Assembly: GCA_028279215.1 (NCBI GenBank)
Contig: JANQOF010000038.1
Span: 1-50,231 of the forward strand
Direction of reading: 5' to 3'
Length of the DNA stretch: 50,231 bases
Origin: Pirellulales bacterium
GTDB taxonomy: Bacteria; Planctomycetota; Planctomycetia; Pirellulales; Lacipirellulaceae
Each line of letters opens with the position of its first letter. Within the stretch, counting starts at the first letter, position 1. A model generated the notes under the pieces. It searched no databases. It was not told where the DNA came from and saw only the letters and a program-made list of their open reading frames with translations. This document shows, piece by piece, positions 1-9,887 of this stretch. The position numbers were made by a program, and so were the translations under genes.

Positions 1-338
1 CATTGGCCGTGGTTCCCAACCGACGCTTTTTACGCTTCTTTATGGGCACTTTGAGCCCTTCGCGTCGCCAGAAACGATGAATCCTGGAAGCACTCGCCCA
101 AAAGCCTTCCAACCTGAAGTAAGGCCGCGATGCGGCGATAGCCAAACCGCGGACGCCGGCGAACCAGTTCCAGCATCCGCCCCACCAGCGGCCCTTCGTC
201 GCTGCGAGGTGTTGCCTCGTAACGCTGAGAACTACGTGGTTGGTCGAGGACACGACAAGCCCTTCGTTCGGACATGCTAAGCTGCGATTGCAGCCTGGTC
301 ACAGCCTCCCGCTTCCGACGAGGGCTCACCAGTTTCAC
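1..338 (-). pseudogene. IS3-family transposase orfB, 5' part, frameshifted
   Basis: The frame begins at GTG 338, overlapping the orfA stop as GTGA. It reads as the HTH_21 region that precedes the rve integrase core: MSERRACRVLDQPRSSQRY, then RRRPRFGYRRIAALLQ. Near 109-110 one extra base moves the reading frame. The expected continuation (EGFWASASRIHRFWRREGLK, then a run of Lys and Arg) lies in the next frame down to the window edge. The DDE catalytic core would be further left, outside the window. The family is clear from these motifs; the indel position is accurate to a few bases. Confidence 0.75.
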
Positions 339-613
339 TCCGCGATCAGCTTCAGTGCCTCGATGTCCAGTTCCTTCTCGGCCACCAACTCCTTCAGCCG
401 CCTGTTCTCGCCTTCCAGCTTCTTCAGTCGAACAGCCTCTTCGCTCTTCATCCCGCCGTACTGCTTTCGTCAACGGTCCAACGTGGACTCGCTCACTTCC
501 AAAGCCTGCAATACGGACGCCAAGTCCTGCCCGGTATTCAACATCGCATCCGCATCACGCAACTTCTTGACAATCTGATCCGGCGAATGACGCCGACGTC
601 GTTTCGTGCTCAT
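335..613 (-). pseudogene. IS3-family transposase orfA with internal stop
   Basis: A 93-codon frame starts at ATG 613 and stops at 335-337. Its start (MSTKRRRRHSPDQIVKKL) is the usual IS3 orfA helix-turn-helix opening, and its end (residues about 60-92) is the leucine-rich coiled coil with KELVAEKELDIEALK. Codon 48, at 470-472, is TGA where relatives have TGG (the W of the LDRWRKQYGG motif). A single G-to-A change would explain this. A ribosome-binding site (AAGGAG) lies just upstream of the ATG. The protein would be cut in half, so I call it a pseudogene. Confidence 0.8.
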
Positions 614-723
614 CTTAAAGGTCTCCTTGCCAAATGGCCGGTTAGACCTTCATAACAACCGGGTCAAATTCTCGATAGCAGGCCAGGACCACTTGGCGAT
701 TGTTCACTTCCCCAATCAAGACA

Positions 724-897
724 CTATCGCAGAGCCCATACAATGCAGACAACGATAAGTGCTACGCTGCCAGGGACCACAACGCCGAAGTGATTGCCTG
801 AGCCACGTAAGACTCGAATCAGATTTGCAACACCCATGATCGCGATTGTTGCAAACAACAGGCAAGAAACGACCGGAAGCAGATAGAAAACCATCAT
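724..897 (-). CDS. Small two-helix membrane protein (57 aa)
   Basis: An unbroken 57-residue frame starts MMVFYLLPVVSCLLF and ends WALR. It has two hydrophobic stretches (about residues 2-26 and 40-55) separated by a short polar, positively charged loop (RVLRGSGNHFG), which is the look of a small two-pass membrane protein. It stands alone between the IS3 remnant and the DUF1552 gene. The ribosome-binding site is weak (AGG shortly before tandem ATGs). No family is recognised. Chance cannot be excluded at this length, but the hydrophobic pattern argues for a real gene. Confidence 0.4.
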   Translation of the reverse strand: MMVFYLLPVVSCLLFATIAIMGVANLIRVLRGSGNHFGVVVPGSVALIVVCIVWALR

Positions 898-1035
898 GAC
901 CTGTTGGCCATTCGCTAAGGTCTAAGGAAGAACAGCTTGCCGCGAACCACCAAAGGTCTCAGGGTGAATATCCCATCAACCTCAAACACCCTGTGATACG
1001 AATGATATGTCGATCGGTCAGCAAGTGGCTGCACC

Positions 1036-2433
1036 TCACACCAAATCAAACCTGCTCGTGCTGTCGCTAAACGACTCCGTCTCGACCCCTAGCCGCTGAA
1101 GCATCGCTACGAAGAGGTTGGATAGCGGGATGTCTTCGTTGGTCGACTCTTGTTGCCACGGCTCCACGCCGCCGTCCCACGAGCCGCCTTGTGGCTTGGC
1201 GCCGCCTCGATTGATGTAACGTCCGTGCTCGAGACCCATGTTCTTGCCACCGGCGAGGATCAGCGGATAGTTGCGTGACAGGTGGAATGCACTTGAGGCG
1301 GAACCGAACAACACGAGCGTGTTGTCGAGCATCGTGCCGGCGCCCACGGGTTCGGGCGTGTCCCTGAGTTTCGTGAGGAACCGCCCATATTCTTCGTTGA
1401 GGAACTGGCAATAGATACCAAAGTTCTTCCAACCGTCGGGCTCCTTTGTATCGTGCGATAACTGATGCGACAAATTAAACCCCACCGCTCGGGCAAGGTG
1501 GTCGCTGCGGCCGACGCCGTTCTCGCGGCCAATCTGATACGTCGCGACACGCGTGGAGTCGGTCTTGAACGCCAGATAGATCAACTCGAACATCGTCTGC
1601 AGGTACTGTCGCGGCTCGTCCGTCCCGACTTCGAGGTTCAGGTGATCGGCGTCGACCGTAGGCAGCGGCGTATCAACCCACTTTTTCGCCTTCTCGACCT
1701 TGCGCTCGGCCTCGCGAACCGATTCCAGGTACTCGTCGAGGCTGTGCTGATCGTGCGCCGACAACGTCTTTCGCAACCGCAACGCATCTTCGAGCAAGTC
1801 GTCCAGAGCGCTTTGGCTGAGCGCGAGCCGTTGCTTCGCGTTTCCGTCGGATGTGACGAAGAGCATGTCGAAAACGTTCTTGGGACGATGCTCGGCGGGA
1901 ATGGGACGACCGTTGCGATCAAACGACAGCGTATGCGCTCCGCGTGCCGTTCCGGTACCTCCGTCGGTCGACATCACGAGTGACGAAAACCGAGTCTTGT
2001 CACCGACGTACTTGGCGTATTCCTGATCGAGCGAAATGGTGTTGTGGTAGTCCATATCGCCACCGCCAACGTAGGCACCCGTCAGAAATTGATCGGCGTT
2101 GTTGTGACCGTGCTCAGCACGAGCGGCGGGATGCGAAAAGCCGGATAGTATCGTAATCTCATTCCTTAGCGGTTCCAGCGGCGTCATGCACTCCGTGAAC
2201 GCGAAGTCGGTGCCGCTACCATGCGGAAACCAGAGCCACTCCTTGTACGCCGGATCTTCCGGCAGCGGCATCGGCACGCCGTCCGGGAAGTAGAAGCAAC
2301 CCAGCCGCTTCGGGTTGACAGGTGCTTCAGCCCCGCGCGCAAACGCCGGTTGGAACGACTCGAACAAAGGCAACGCGAGTGCCAGCCCGGTGCCACGAAG
2401 AAAACGACGTCGATCGAGTGAGTTGAAATTCAT
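1036..2433 (-). CDS. DUF1552 domain-containing secreted protein
   Basis: This 465-residue protein begins with a twin-arginine type signal (RRRFLRGTGLALALPLF, about residues 8-25). The rest matches the planctomycete DUF1552 family: an opening GCFYFPDGVPMP, a GFSHPAARAEHGHNNADQFLTG block typed here in part, and a C-terminal LVLFGSASSAFHLSRNYPLIL. The family has an alkaline-phosphatase-like fold and its function is unknown. It is almost always encoded beside a DUF1592-type cytochrome protein, as here, where that gene lies 165 bases upstream on the same strand. The Tat signal implies export of a folded, possibly metal-bearing protein. The family call is firm; no reaction can be assigned. Confidence 0.9.
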   Translation of the reverse strand: MNFNSLDRRRFLRGTGLALALPLFESFQPAFARGAEAPVNPKRLGCFYFPDGVPMPLPEDPAYKEWLWFPHGSGTDFAFTECMTPLEPLRNEITILSGFSHPAARAEHGHNNADQFLTGAYVGGGDMDYHNTISLDQEYAKYVGDKTRFSSLVMSTDGGTGTARGAHTLSFDRNGRPIPAEHRPKNVFDMLFVTSDGNAKQRLALSQSALDDLLEDALRLRKTLSAHDQHSLDEYLESVREAERKVEKAKKWVDTPLPTVDADHLNLEVGTDEPRQYLQTMFELIYLAFKTDSTRVATYQIGRENGVGRSDHLARAVGFNLSHQLSHDTKEPDGWKNFGIYCQFLNEEYGRFLTKLRDTPEPVGAGTMLDNTLVLFGSASSAFHLSRNYPLILAGGKNMGLEHGRYINRGGAKPQGGSWDGGVEPWQQESTNEDIPLSNLFVAMLQRLGVETESFSDSTSRFDLV

Positions 2434-2459
2434 GATCTCGCTTCAAAACTAGATTCCTA

Positions 2460-2571
2460 CCCGCGAATTACGCGAACCTCTGTGGGGCAATCGGCTTCGG
2501 CGCGCCCTCCCACAAGACAATCGGCTGCGTAAAACCACTCCTGGTTCACGGACATTCGCGTGATTCGCGGG
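2460..2571. repeat. Inverted repeat between DUF1592 and DUF1552 genes
   Basis: The arm CCCGCGAATTACGCGAA (2460-2476) is matched on the other strand by TTCGCGTGATTCGCGGG (2555-2571), 16 of 17 positions pairing. Inside, CAATCGGCT occurs twice (2488-2496 and 2518-2526). The structure is about 112 bases long, fills most of the intergenic gap and holds no reading frame. It could be a dispersed palindromic element of the REP or MITE kind, or a structured RNA segment between the two co-transcribed genes. Confidence 0.65.
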
Positions 2572-2598
2572 AACAAAAAAATCCAATGACGGCTGTGG

Positions 2599-5274
2599 CT
2601 ACTTTGAACGAAACAAGTCGCTTGTGGCAATCAATTCTATAGTTGTCGCCAACCCGTCGCCACGCTGGCGTACCTGCGACGTAATCTCGTCCATCGCCGA
2701 ACGATCCGCAAATACGAGCGACCGCCCAAGCGCGTAGGTCGTAAGTTTGTGCACCACCGCTCGCACAAACTGATCCTGCCGGTGCTCGAGCAGGTAGCGT
2801 TTGAGGCCATCCATTCCGTCCAGATTCTGCTTGTTGAACAGCGTACTGGTGGCATCGACGGGCTTGCCCTCGATTTCGGTCCGCCAGCGGCCGAGCGCGT
2901 CGTAGTTCTCAAAGGCGATACCCCATGGATCGATTTTTGCGTGACACGACATGCACGCCGCATGGTTGCGGTGATCTTCGATGCGTTCCTTGAGCGTCAT
3001 CTTGGCGATCTCAGGGTCGGTAAGGTCGATCTCCGGAACCGCCGGAGGTGGAGGAGGTGGCGGATCGTTGAGCAAACTCTCAAGCAACCACACCCCGCGC
3101 TTGAGCGGGTGCGAGTCGTCCCCCGCCGAGTTCATTGCCAATAACCCTGCCTGCGTCAACAAGCCGCCACGGCGACTGTCCGCCGGAAGCGCGACTCGGC
3201 GGAAGTGATTGCCTTCGACATTCGGCAGATTGTAGTGCGCCGCGAGTCGCTCGTTGGCCATCGTGTAGTCGGCATGCAGGAAGTCGAGCATACTGGCATC
3301 GGCTCGCAGCATCTCGTCGAACATGGCAATCGGTTCGCGCTGCATGGCTTGCTTGAGCGGCTCGAGCCTACGGGGAATGCTGCGGAATTCCAGCAACTGC
3401 ATGTCGAGCCACTGTTCGACGAAATGCTCCGACATCCGGGAGGCTCGATCATCCGAGAGCATCCGACCAACCTGATCGCGGAGCACCTCCGGTTCGAGCA
3501 AGTTACCGGTGCTGGCGAGCTGCCACAGTTCCGCGTCGGGAATGCTGCACCACAGGAACATCGCAAGTCGCGTCGCCAGTTCGTGAGCGGTCAACTGCTG
3601 CTGCTGGCCAGCGTCGCGCGTGACATACAGGAACTGGGGCGAAGCTAGTACCGTCGCCAACACTTCTACCATCGTTTCCTCGAAGCTCTCGCAGGTCGGT
3701 CGCATCGTGGCGAACAATCGCAGTTTCTGTTCGAGCTCGTCGTTGCCAATCTTCCGCCGCCATGCGCGCCGCATGAATTCCGCGATCACCTCACGCGCGT
3801 ATTCTTGTTCGTCGCTACGATGTTCGCTGTCGAAGAAAATTCGCTTATGCGAAGCGGGCGGCCACTCGTCGTAAACGGGAGCCGCAACCTCCACATATTC
3901 GATACGGATCGGCCCTTGCGACACTGAACGATTCGCCAAGCGGATGTACTCCGAAGGATTCGGCATCGCGCCCATGTTCGAGGTCTTCCGCACCGAGTTG
4001 CGCGGGTAGATCTCCCCGAGCGGCACGTCCCACTGGTAAAATTTCGCACTGTCCGGGCTCGCGGTGATCGGCCGTTGGCTATCGGGTACCGGCATGACAG
4101 CCCGACCCTCGTTGCTCGCCTGCCAGCCGAACAACAGTTGCAAGCTGGGGATGCCCTCGTCGTTCGCGTCTGCCCGCGACGCTTTCACGCGGACGCGCAT
4201 GATGCCTTCGTCCGGGACGCGATTACCCAGCTCGATTGTGAATCGATCCCTTCTCGCCCGAGGCAGGATCGCCACGTGATCGGCGTTAGTCGGCACTGGA
4301 CGAGGCGACTTCGCTGGCTTGTTCGCATACCTCGCACCCCCGTAGCTCCAACTCGCTCGTGCCGTTCGCCCCGTTTCCAAGTTCAAGTAGTAGGGAACTG
4401 GATGTGGCCGCCGCATTCGTTCCTCTAGCTCGCGGAGTTCCTGCTGTTCGGCTTCCGAATCTTCGTCGGTAACGGCTTTCGCGTTCTCGTACTTCTTGTT
4501 CTGCTCTGCCCAATCGATGCGCCCGGCGTCTTCCATCGTGACGCCCCAGTACAGCACTTCGGGACGCTCGCCGCGCACCGTCGCCCGCGTGAGCGCTCGA
4601 CGCGCGAGTCGTCGATAGGCTTCCAACTGCGATACCGACATGTGCAACACTTCGGCGCTGTTTTGAAATCCGTCTTCCGTGTTGGGATCAGGTGGAAGGT
4701 CTTTCGCAAAGTCGTATGGCAATCCGAGCAGATCCTGCAACGCATAGTTGAACTCGTAACGTGTCATGCGGCGGAACGACGAATGCTCTCCCGAAGCCCG
4801 TCGTATAATCGACGCGACCTGAATCTCATTCGAAAGCCAATCAACGATCTTCGCTCGATCCGCGTCCGCCAGTTCGGCCTCGTCGGGCGGCGGCATCTCT
4901 CCGTTGCTCAGCACCGCCTGGACCTCGAGCCACCAATCGATGTCGTCGCCGTGCACCAGATCGGGATCAAGGGTGTCGATGCGAATGTTGCCTTCCTGGA
5001 TCCCGTCGCCGTGACAGTATACGCACGCATCCTCGAGAATTGGTTGGATTGACCTGGTGAAGTCTTCGGTGTTCGGCTTTGGAATGGCGATATCGTCTGG
5101 GATCTGCCGATCGCGAAGAGTTGATCGCTCGCTACCCCATACGCGTGCTTCGGCAAACGTTCGCGGACCGCCTGAGTTCTGCTCAGACCGCGCCTCGTCG
5201 AGAAGACCAAGCACCGAAACGCACGTAGCGAGAAGCAGCAGCGACACGACGGACTTCGTTGGCGATACGTACAT
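2599..5274 (-). CDS. DUF1592/DUF1588/DUF1585 cytochrome-like secreted protein
   Basis: The chosen start (ATG 5274) puts a signal peptide at residues 1-30 (VSLLLLATCVSVLGLL); the frame extends 40 codons further upstream without one. The 891-residue protein has a c-type heme motif CVYCH at 84-88 followed by a planctomycete cytochrome-C segment. Next come DUF1587 (FRRMTRYEFNYALQDLLGL), DUF1595/DUF1592 in the middle, and DUF1588 with a second CXXCH (CMSCHAKIDPWGIAFENYD, from 774). DUF1585 ends the protein (VVHKLTTYALGRSL). A proline stretch (PPPPPPP) precedes DUF1588. The two heme motifs suggest a periplasmic redox protein. Its partner is the DUF1552 protein downstream. The substrate is unknown. 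The 259 bases upstream to the sulfatase gene show nothing further. Confidence 0.88.
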   Translation of the reverse strand: MYVSPTKSVVSLLLLATCVSVLGLLDEARSEQNSGGPRTFAEARVWGSERSTLRDRQIPDDIAIPKPNTEDFTRSIQPILEDACVYCHGDGIQEGNIRIDTLDPDLVHGDDIDWWLEVQAVLSNGEMPPPDEAELADADRAKIVDWLSNEIQVASIIRRASGEHSSFRRMTRYEFNYALQDLLGLPYDFAKDLPPDPNTEDGFQNSAEVLHMSVSQLEAYRRLARRALTRATVRGERPEVLYWGVTMEDAGRIDWAEQNKKYENAKAVTDEDSEAEQQELRELEERMRRPHPVPYYLNLETGRTARASWSYGGARYANKPAKSPRPVPTNADHVAILPRARRDRFTIELGNRVPDEGIMRVRVKASRADANDEGIPSLQLLFGWQASNEGRAVMPVPDSQRPITASPDSAKFYQWDVPLGEIYPRNSVRKTSNMGAMPNPSEYIRLANRSVSQGPIRIEYVEVAAPVYDEWPPASHKRIFFDSEHRSDEQEYAREVIAEFMRRAWRRKIGNDELEQKLRLFATMRPTCESFEETMVEVLATVLASPQFLYVTRDAGQQQQLTAHELATRLAMFLWCSIPDAELWQLASTGNLLEPEVLRDQVGRMLSDDRASRMSEHFVEQWLDMQLLEFRSIPRRLEPLKQAMQREPIAMFDEMLRADASMLDFLHADYTMANERLAAHYNLPNVEGNHFRRVALPADSRRGGLLTQAGLLAMNSAGDDSHPLKRGVWLLESLLNDPPPPPPPAVPEIDLTDPEIAKMTLKERIEDHRNHAACMSCHAKIDPWGIAFENYDALGRWRTEIEGKPVDATSTLFNKQNLDGMDGLKRYLLEHRQDQFVRAVVHKLTTYALGRSLVFADRSAMDEITSQVRQRGDGLATTIELIATSDLFRSK

Positions 5275-5533
5275 AACCAGCGGCGTGCGTCCCCGAGGGA
5301 CGAAAATGCTGAAGGGCGGGAGGTCGTAGCGACCGAATGCGGCGGGCGCGTTAGTATAACCGATCCGCCCCCAATCGAGCGAGAAAAAGATCAACCGCTG
5401 AAATCTTTGTTTCTTGGCTGCTGAAGTTGTGGCAGCTGTAGAGAAAGTCGCATACAGCAGGAAATGACTGAATAACCGATCATTTATCGCTGCGCGAAGG
5501 TTGAGTGCTCCGCATCATCCGCTTTCAAAATGG

Positions 5534-6952
5534 CTAGGGTGAGTAGAGTAACGAGTTGCGAGAGTATCCGGCCGCATCCTCACGTTCGCCTGCCAATTTA
5601 GCGTCAACTTGCTCGTGCCATGCCAGAACTTCGTCGAGAAGCTCGTCGCGCTTGGAGGGCATTTCGGCGGACAGATCGTGCTGTTCGCCGATGTCGTCCG
5701 ACAGATTGAATAACTCGACGCAACGATTTGTCGCAATCGTATCACGCCCTCCGTCTAGCAGCCACTCTTCGTGGTAGAGCTTCAGTTTCCAGTCGCGCTG
5801 ACGAATCACCGTTTGCGGACGAGCACGGAACACGCGATCTCGAGCGCCGGGACTCGCGTGGTCCAAGTATCCAGGGAAATGCCAGAAGATGGCATTGCGG
5901 GCGAGTGCTCCCTCTTTCGAAAGGAGCGGGAGTAGGCTCTCGCCGTCAAGTTTCGTGGCTTCTGGAGGTACATGTCCGGCAGCGGCAAGAAACGTCGGAT
6001 AGAGATCGACGTTGATTACTGGCGTACTGCAACGCGATCCCGGTTCAATGGCACTCGGCCAGCGCGCGACCATTGGTACACGGATGCCGCCCTCGTAGTA
6101 CATGCCTTTGAACCCGCGTAAAGGATCCTGAGACGATTGGGGGAGGCCGCCATTGTCGGAGGTGAAGACGACCAGTGTATTTTTGTTCAGATTCAGCTCG
6201 TCGAGCTTGTCGAGCAACTTGCCGACGCCATCGTCCATTTGACAGTTCATCGCGGCGAATCTTCGGTTTCGGTGCTGGCTGCCTGGCTCCTTAACGCGGA
6301 ATCTTGCGAACATCTCTTTGTTCGCTTGGATACCCATGTGCGTAGCGTGGTGCGACACATACAGAAAGAACGGCCGATCGCGATTCTGTTCGATGAAGTC
6401 GCAGGCACCGTCGGTGATGCGGTAGATCCACTTTGGGTCGCCAGCCGACGACGACTTCGCCCCTTCAGGATCCATGGTATCGACCACGTCGAAGCCCTGA
6501 TCTTGCGGGCGCACTCCAGCTTCTTTGCCCAGATGCCACTTACCGAACATGCCTGTTGCGTAGCCGGCAGATTGCATCGCCTCGGCAATCGTGAAGTTGT
6601 CGGACGGCAGATCATCCGTGTTGGGTACCGGTTCGAGCCGCATCTCTTGGACGGGCCCACGTTTGGTGCTCCGCACGGCGTAGATGCCGTGGCGCGGCGT
6701 GTACTGTCCGGAAATCAGGCAGGCACGACTGGGCTGACAATTGCCTGCGGCGGCGTAGGCGTCGGTAAACACCATTCCCTCGCTCGCCAAGCGGTCGATA
6801 TTCGGCGTCTCGTACAGGTCGGACCCTGCGTAGCCGGCATCCTTCCAACCCATGTCGTCGATAAATATCAGGACTATATTCGGTGGGTCGCTCTCAGCGG
6901 AGAGGCTCGAGGCGACCGGTGTCAGTAGCAATAGGGCGAATAGGTACTTCAT
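5534..6952 (-). CDS. Secreted type I sulfatase (C-Q-P-S-R)
   Basis: A 472-residue sulfatase with a signal peptide at 1-19 ([17 protein letters not shown]). Metal ligands DD follow the first strand (IFIDDMGW, D32-D33). The formylglycine motif is C72-[14 protein letters not shown], a HATHMG block and FTSDNGG supply the usual Lys, His and Asp-Asn of the alkaline-phosphatase fold. The enzyme would hydrolyse sulfate esters, probably from a polysaccharide, in the periplasm or outside the cell, after Cys-to-formylglycine conversion. It is the last gene of the four-sulfatase run: its ATG overlaps the stop of the upstream sulfatase (ATGA, 6949-6952), implying coupled translation. The sulfate position and sugar cannot be told from sequence alone. 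Confidence 0.93.
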   Translation of the reverse strand: MKYLFALLLLTPVASSLSAESDPPNIVLIFIDDMGWKDAGYAGSDLYETPNIDRLASEGMVFTDAYAAAGNCQPSRACLISGQYTPRHGIYAVRSTKRGPVQEMRLEPVPNTDDLPSDNFTIAEAMQSAGYATGMFGKWHLGKEAGVRPQDQGFDVVDTMDPEGAKSSSAGDPKWIYRITDGACDFIEQNRDRPFFLYVSHHATHMGIQANKEMFARFRVKEPGSQHRNRRFAAMNCQMDDGVGKLLDKLDELNLNKNTLVVFTSDNGGLPQSSQDPLRGFKGMYYEGGIRVPMVARWPSAIEPGSRCSTPVINVDLYPTFLAAAGHVPPEATKLDGESLLPLLSKEGALARNAIFWHFPGYLDHASPGARDRVFRARPQTVIRQRDWKLKLYHEEWLLDGGRDTIATNRCVELFNLSDDIGEQHDLSAEMPSKRDELLDEVLAWHEQVDAKLAGEREDAAGYSRNSLLYSP

Positions 6953-8493
6953 GGCTTCGATATTCGCGATCGTTCACTAGCGCTGGGCGCTACGTATTCC
7001 GGATTGGGTACAGGCAGTTTCGCCTGAATGTCCTCTTGCCACGAATGAAGCGACGCCAGCAGGCGCCGCGCTACGTCGGGGTGTGACCTGAACAGATCAT
7101 TCTGCTCGCCAGGGTCGTCTGCAAGGTTGAATAGTTCTGTTTTGTCCCAATGATAATGCTCGACGAGTTTCCAGTCACCCTCGCGAATCGACGCCCCAGG
7201 CATCCATTGGCTGCCGTGGTAGTGAGGGTAATGCCAGTAGAACGTGCGATCGGGTATCGAGTCGCCCTGGAGCAACGGGACGAGACTGACTCCGTCGATA
7301 TGCAGATCGGGTCGCTGCTGAAGTCCTGCCAACTCGAGGATGGTCGGGAAGAAGTCCATACTGACGACCGGAGTCGATACAACGGTATCTGGTGCAGTTG
7401 CACGCGGTGCTCGGATGACCATCGGTACACGTACCCCTCCCTCGTAGAGCCATCCCTTGCCTGCCCGTAGTGGGAGGTTGCATGTAGGCCCAAGCCTCTG
7501 TACGGTCGACAAACCTCCATTGTCGGAAAAGAAGATCACAACGGTGTCGTCTGCCAAGCCGAGATCGTCGAGCGCGGCCAGAACCTTGCCCACGCTACGG
7601 TCGGTCGCTGCGACCATCGACGCATAGGCAGGCTGATCCTGCCGCATGCGTGTTCTCGCCGTATGCTCCTTGCGCCACGGCGTCTTGCCTTGGAGGTGGT
7701 TGGCTTTCTCTTGGAAGTGGCCCACCAATTGTTTGTTTGCCTGAATTGGCGTGTGGACGTTGTAATAGGAAAGGTACAGAAGGAAGGGACTCTCCTCGTC
7801 GCGCTCGCGCAACAAGGCAATCGACTCGTCCGTCAGCTTGTCGGTCAGGTACTCGCCTTCCTTTCCCTCGGGCAATTTTGGGTTCTTCCAAGGCGCATAG
7901 TAAGACCTTGGTGCGCCCTTGTCACAACCACCGATGTTCTCGTCGAAACCTTGATCCTCAGGCCAGTAGCCTTCGCCTCCCAGGTGCCACTTTCCGGCGA
8001 AGAAGGTTTGGTAACCCTGCTCTTTGAGATGCTCGGCGATGGTCACCTGCTCAAGGCCCAGTTCATCGCGATCTTGTGGTTGGAGGAGTCGTTTGTCTCG
8101 AATCCTGTTCTCTGGCATGCCCTTGAGCCAGTCCGTGACGTCGATCCTCACCGGGTGGCGGCCGGTCATGATGCTACCGCGGGTGGGCGAGCAGACGGGG
8201 CAAGCAGCATAGGCGTTCGGAAAAGTCGCCCCGGTACCGGCGAGAGCGTCGATATGGGGTGTCTCGTAAAACGTGCTGCCATTGAAACCCACGTCTCCCC
8301 ATCCAAGATCATCGACCAAGAAGAAGACGAAGTTGGGAGATCGTCTCGCAGCCGAGGCATCAGCCGGCGACGAAGCTTGCCCCCAACCACAGCAGGCAGA
8401 GAAAGCGAGAACGATCACGAGCAGTAATGCTGTTCTCCGATTGCCCCACTGCAAGTGCCGACGATCGCAATCGTCGCTAGATGCTCGCTTCAC
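6949..8493 (-). CDS. Secreted type I sulfatase (C-S-P-T-R)
   Basis: I place the start at GTG 8493, where GTGA overlaps the stop of the upstream sulfatase; an ATG 45 bases earlier (8538) is possible. The 514-residue product has a signal sequence at about 20-40 ([20 protein letters not shown]), metal ligands DD at 61-62 and the formylglycine motif C101-S-P-T-R. Further motifs are [16 protein letters not shown] and FFSDNGG. The C-terminal [14 protein letters not shown] is the common ending of sugar sulfatases. Its role is sulfate ester hydrolysis on an exported substrate. The Cys pair near the signal cleavage site (SACCG) leaves open a lipoprotein, but the box is a poor fit. Confidence 0.92.
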   Translation of the reverse strand: MKRASSDDCDRRHLQWGNRRTALLLVIVLAFSACCGWGQASSPADASAARRSPNFVFFLVDDLGWGDVGFNGSTFYETPHIDALAGTGATFPNAYAACPVCSPTRGSIMTGRHPVRIDVTDWLKGMPENRIRDKRLLQPQDRDELGLEQVTIAEHLKEQGYQTFFAGKWHLGGEGYWPEDQGFDENIGGCDKGAPRSYYAPWKNPKLPEGKEGEYLTDKLTDESIALLRERDEESPFLLYLSYYNVHTPIQANKQLVGHFQEKANHLQGKTPWRKEHTARTRMRQDQPAYASMVAATDRSVGKVLAALDDLGLADDTVVIFFSDNGGLSTVQRLGPTCNLPLRAGKGWLYEGGVRVPMVIRAPRATAPDTVVSTPVVSMDFFPTILELAGLQQRPDLHIDGVSLVPLLQGDSIPDRTFYWHYPHYHGSQWMPGASIREGDWKLVEHYHWDKTELFNLADDPGEQNDLFRSHPDVARRLLASLHSWQEDIQAKLPVPNPEYVAPSASERSRISKP

Positions 8494-9887
8494 TGCAAAC
8501 CCCACTTCTCTCGGTCCGCCCGAATCGATTGTTCCCACGTTTGCATTCGATCTCGCATGTCGTTCAGCACGGTTCTTGACGCGGGGTCATCGGCCAAGTT
8601 GTTCAGCTCGTAGGGATCCGCGTCGAGGTTGTAGAGCTCTTCGGACGGTTTCCGGGGTTCGAAGAACCTGGCCTGCAAACTCGTCAGACGATCCTGCTGG
8701 TACAGTTCTCTCAACACCGACAACATTGGTCGGTTTCGCTCCACATAATCATGATCGGCATCCCAGCGGACTTCGGGCATGTCGTTGCGGATGTATTTGT
8801 ATTTATCGGTCACTACACAGCGGCTCTTGTCAAGCACTTCGTCCCATCGATCACGCGAGGCAAACACCGCATCGCGCGGTTTGGAAGCAGCTTCGAGAAA
8901 CGGGAGGCCATGGAGATGGTTGGGCAGTTCGACGCCGGCTGCGGCAAGCACTTGGGCGGTAATGTCGATGGAGCTAACCAACCCGTCCCAAGTCTCTCCG
9001 CCGTTCATTCGGCTTGGCCAACGGACGATCGCCGGTACACGGATACCATCCTCATATAAGAAACCTTTGCCGCGGATGTGGCAGCGTCCGTTGTCGCCCA
9101 TGAAGATAACTAGTGTGTTGTCGAACAGTCCCTCGTTCTCCAGGCGCGTTAGGATCTGGCCCATTTGGCGGTCCGCCTTCTCAAGCTGGTCCAAGTAGAG
9201 CGCCCAATCTTGTCGAACTGTCGGATGATCCGGCAGATAAGGAGGCAGTGACACGCTGTTTGGATCGACTGGATCGTCCGACTCTTTACGAACTGACTCC
9301 CACCAGTCGCCTCGGTGAGTCACTCTTAGCTGAATATGGGCAAAGAATGGTTGGTCCTCCGCACGCTTCGACCAGTCGTTCCCGTCGAATAGCTTTGGTT
9401 GGCCCTTGCCGCGCGTTTTGAAGTTGAGGTCGGTCTTCGAGCCATATCCGCAACCAATCGCGCAGAAGTAGCCCGCGTTGCGCAGTAGATGCGTTATTGG
9501 GCGTACCGGCGATGGTAGGCGGTAGCCGTCGTTGCGGTGACTGCGATGGTGATGGGCATCAATCGCCTCTTGATATACCCCAGTCATCATGGCCGACCGC
9601 GCCGTCGAGCAGATCGGGCCGGTGACATACGCCCGCGTCAGTCGCAGCCCGTCGGCAGCCATCTGGTCGAGTACCGGCGTCTGGACGGCGGGCGTGCCGT
9701 AGCATCCGAGGTCGCAACCGATGTCCTCGGCCATCACCCAGACTATGTTCGGTTTCTGTGGATTGGCCGCGACGGGCAACGTCGGCACGATGCCAACCAC
9801 GACGACTAGGTGGAAAAGCGGTAGCAGGGACGGCCGGACGGACGCAATGGGTCGTATTGGTAAATCGCAACCACACTCTTTAATCAT
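8490..9887 (-). CDS. Sulfatase with atypical C-S-T-A-R active site
   Basis: A 465-residue sulfatase with a hydrophobic export segment at about 20-42 ([20 protein letters not shown]). The first metal motif is ED (MAEDIG, E54-D55) rather than DD. The cysteine motif is C93-S-T-A-R97, with Thr and Ala where the signature has Pro/Ala and Ser/Thr. The neighbourhood [14 protein letters not shown] and the AHHHRSHR block resemble the N-sulfoglucosamine sulfohydrolase-like branch. FMGDNGR replaces the usual SDNG. The C-terminal [17 protein letters not shown] is typical. It overlaps the neighbouring sulfatase genes by 4 bases downstream and 1-3 bases upstream. It is likely active on a different sulfate from its neighbours. 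Confidence 0.9.
   Translation of the reverse strand: MIKECGCDLPIRPIASVRPSLLPLFHLVVVVGIVPTLPVAANPQKPNIVWVMAEDIGCDLGCYGTPAVQTPVLDQMAADGLRLTRAYVTGPICSTARSAMMTGVYQEAIDAHHHRSHRNDGYRLPSPVRPITHLLRNAGYFCAIGCGYGSKTDLNFKTRGKGQPKLFDGNDWSKRAEDQPFFAHIQLRVTHRGDWWESVRKESDDPVDPNSVSLPPYLPDHPTVRQDWALYLDQLEKADRQMGQILTRLENEGLFDNTLVIFMGDNGRCHIRGKGFLYEDGIRVPAIVRWPSRMNGGETWDGLVSSIDITAQVLAAAGVELPNHLHGLPFLEAASKPRDAVFASRDRWDEVLDKSRCVVTDKYKYIRNDMPEVRWDADHDYVERNRPMLSVLRELYQQDRLTSLQARFFEPRKPSEELYNLDADPYELNNLADDPASRTVLNDMRDRMQTWEQSIRADREKWGLQ

Larger units (their letters stand above)
1..655 (-). mobile_element. Degenerate IS3-family insertion sequence (partial)
   Basis: The minus strand carries the two-gene layout of an IS3-family element. 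A short helix-turn-helix orfA is followed, through a GTGA overlap, by the start of a DDE-transposase orfB that leaves the window on the left. Both genes are broken: orfA has an in-frame TGA and orfB has a one-base frameshift, so this copy cannot make active transposase. The outer end lies somewhere near 640-665. I cannot place the terminal inverted repeat because the other end is outside the window. Confidence 0.8.

Noticed and set aside
1-655. An intact, active IS3 element
   Set aside because: orfA has an in-frame stop and orfB a frameshift, and the element is cut by the window edge.
6137-6928. A 263-codon frame on the plus strand, antisense to the first sulfatase gene
   Set aside because: It lies wholly inside a sulfatase with complete motifs, and its translation shows no domain. 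Long antisense frames are expected in GC-rich genes.
7663-8427. A 254-codon plus-strand frame antisense to the second sulfatase
   Set aside because: Shadow of a gene with an intact C-S-P-T-R site; no ribosome-binding site or domain of its own.
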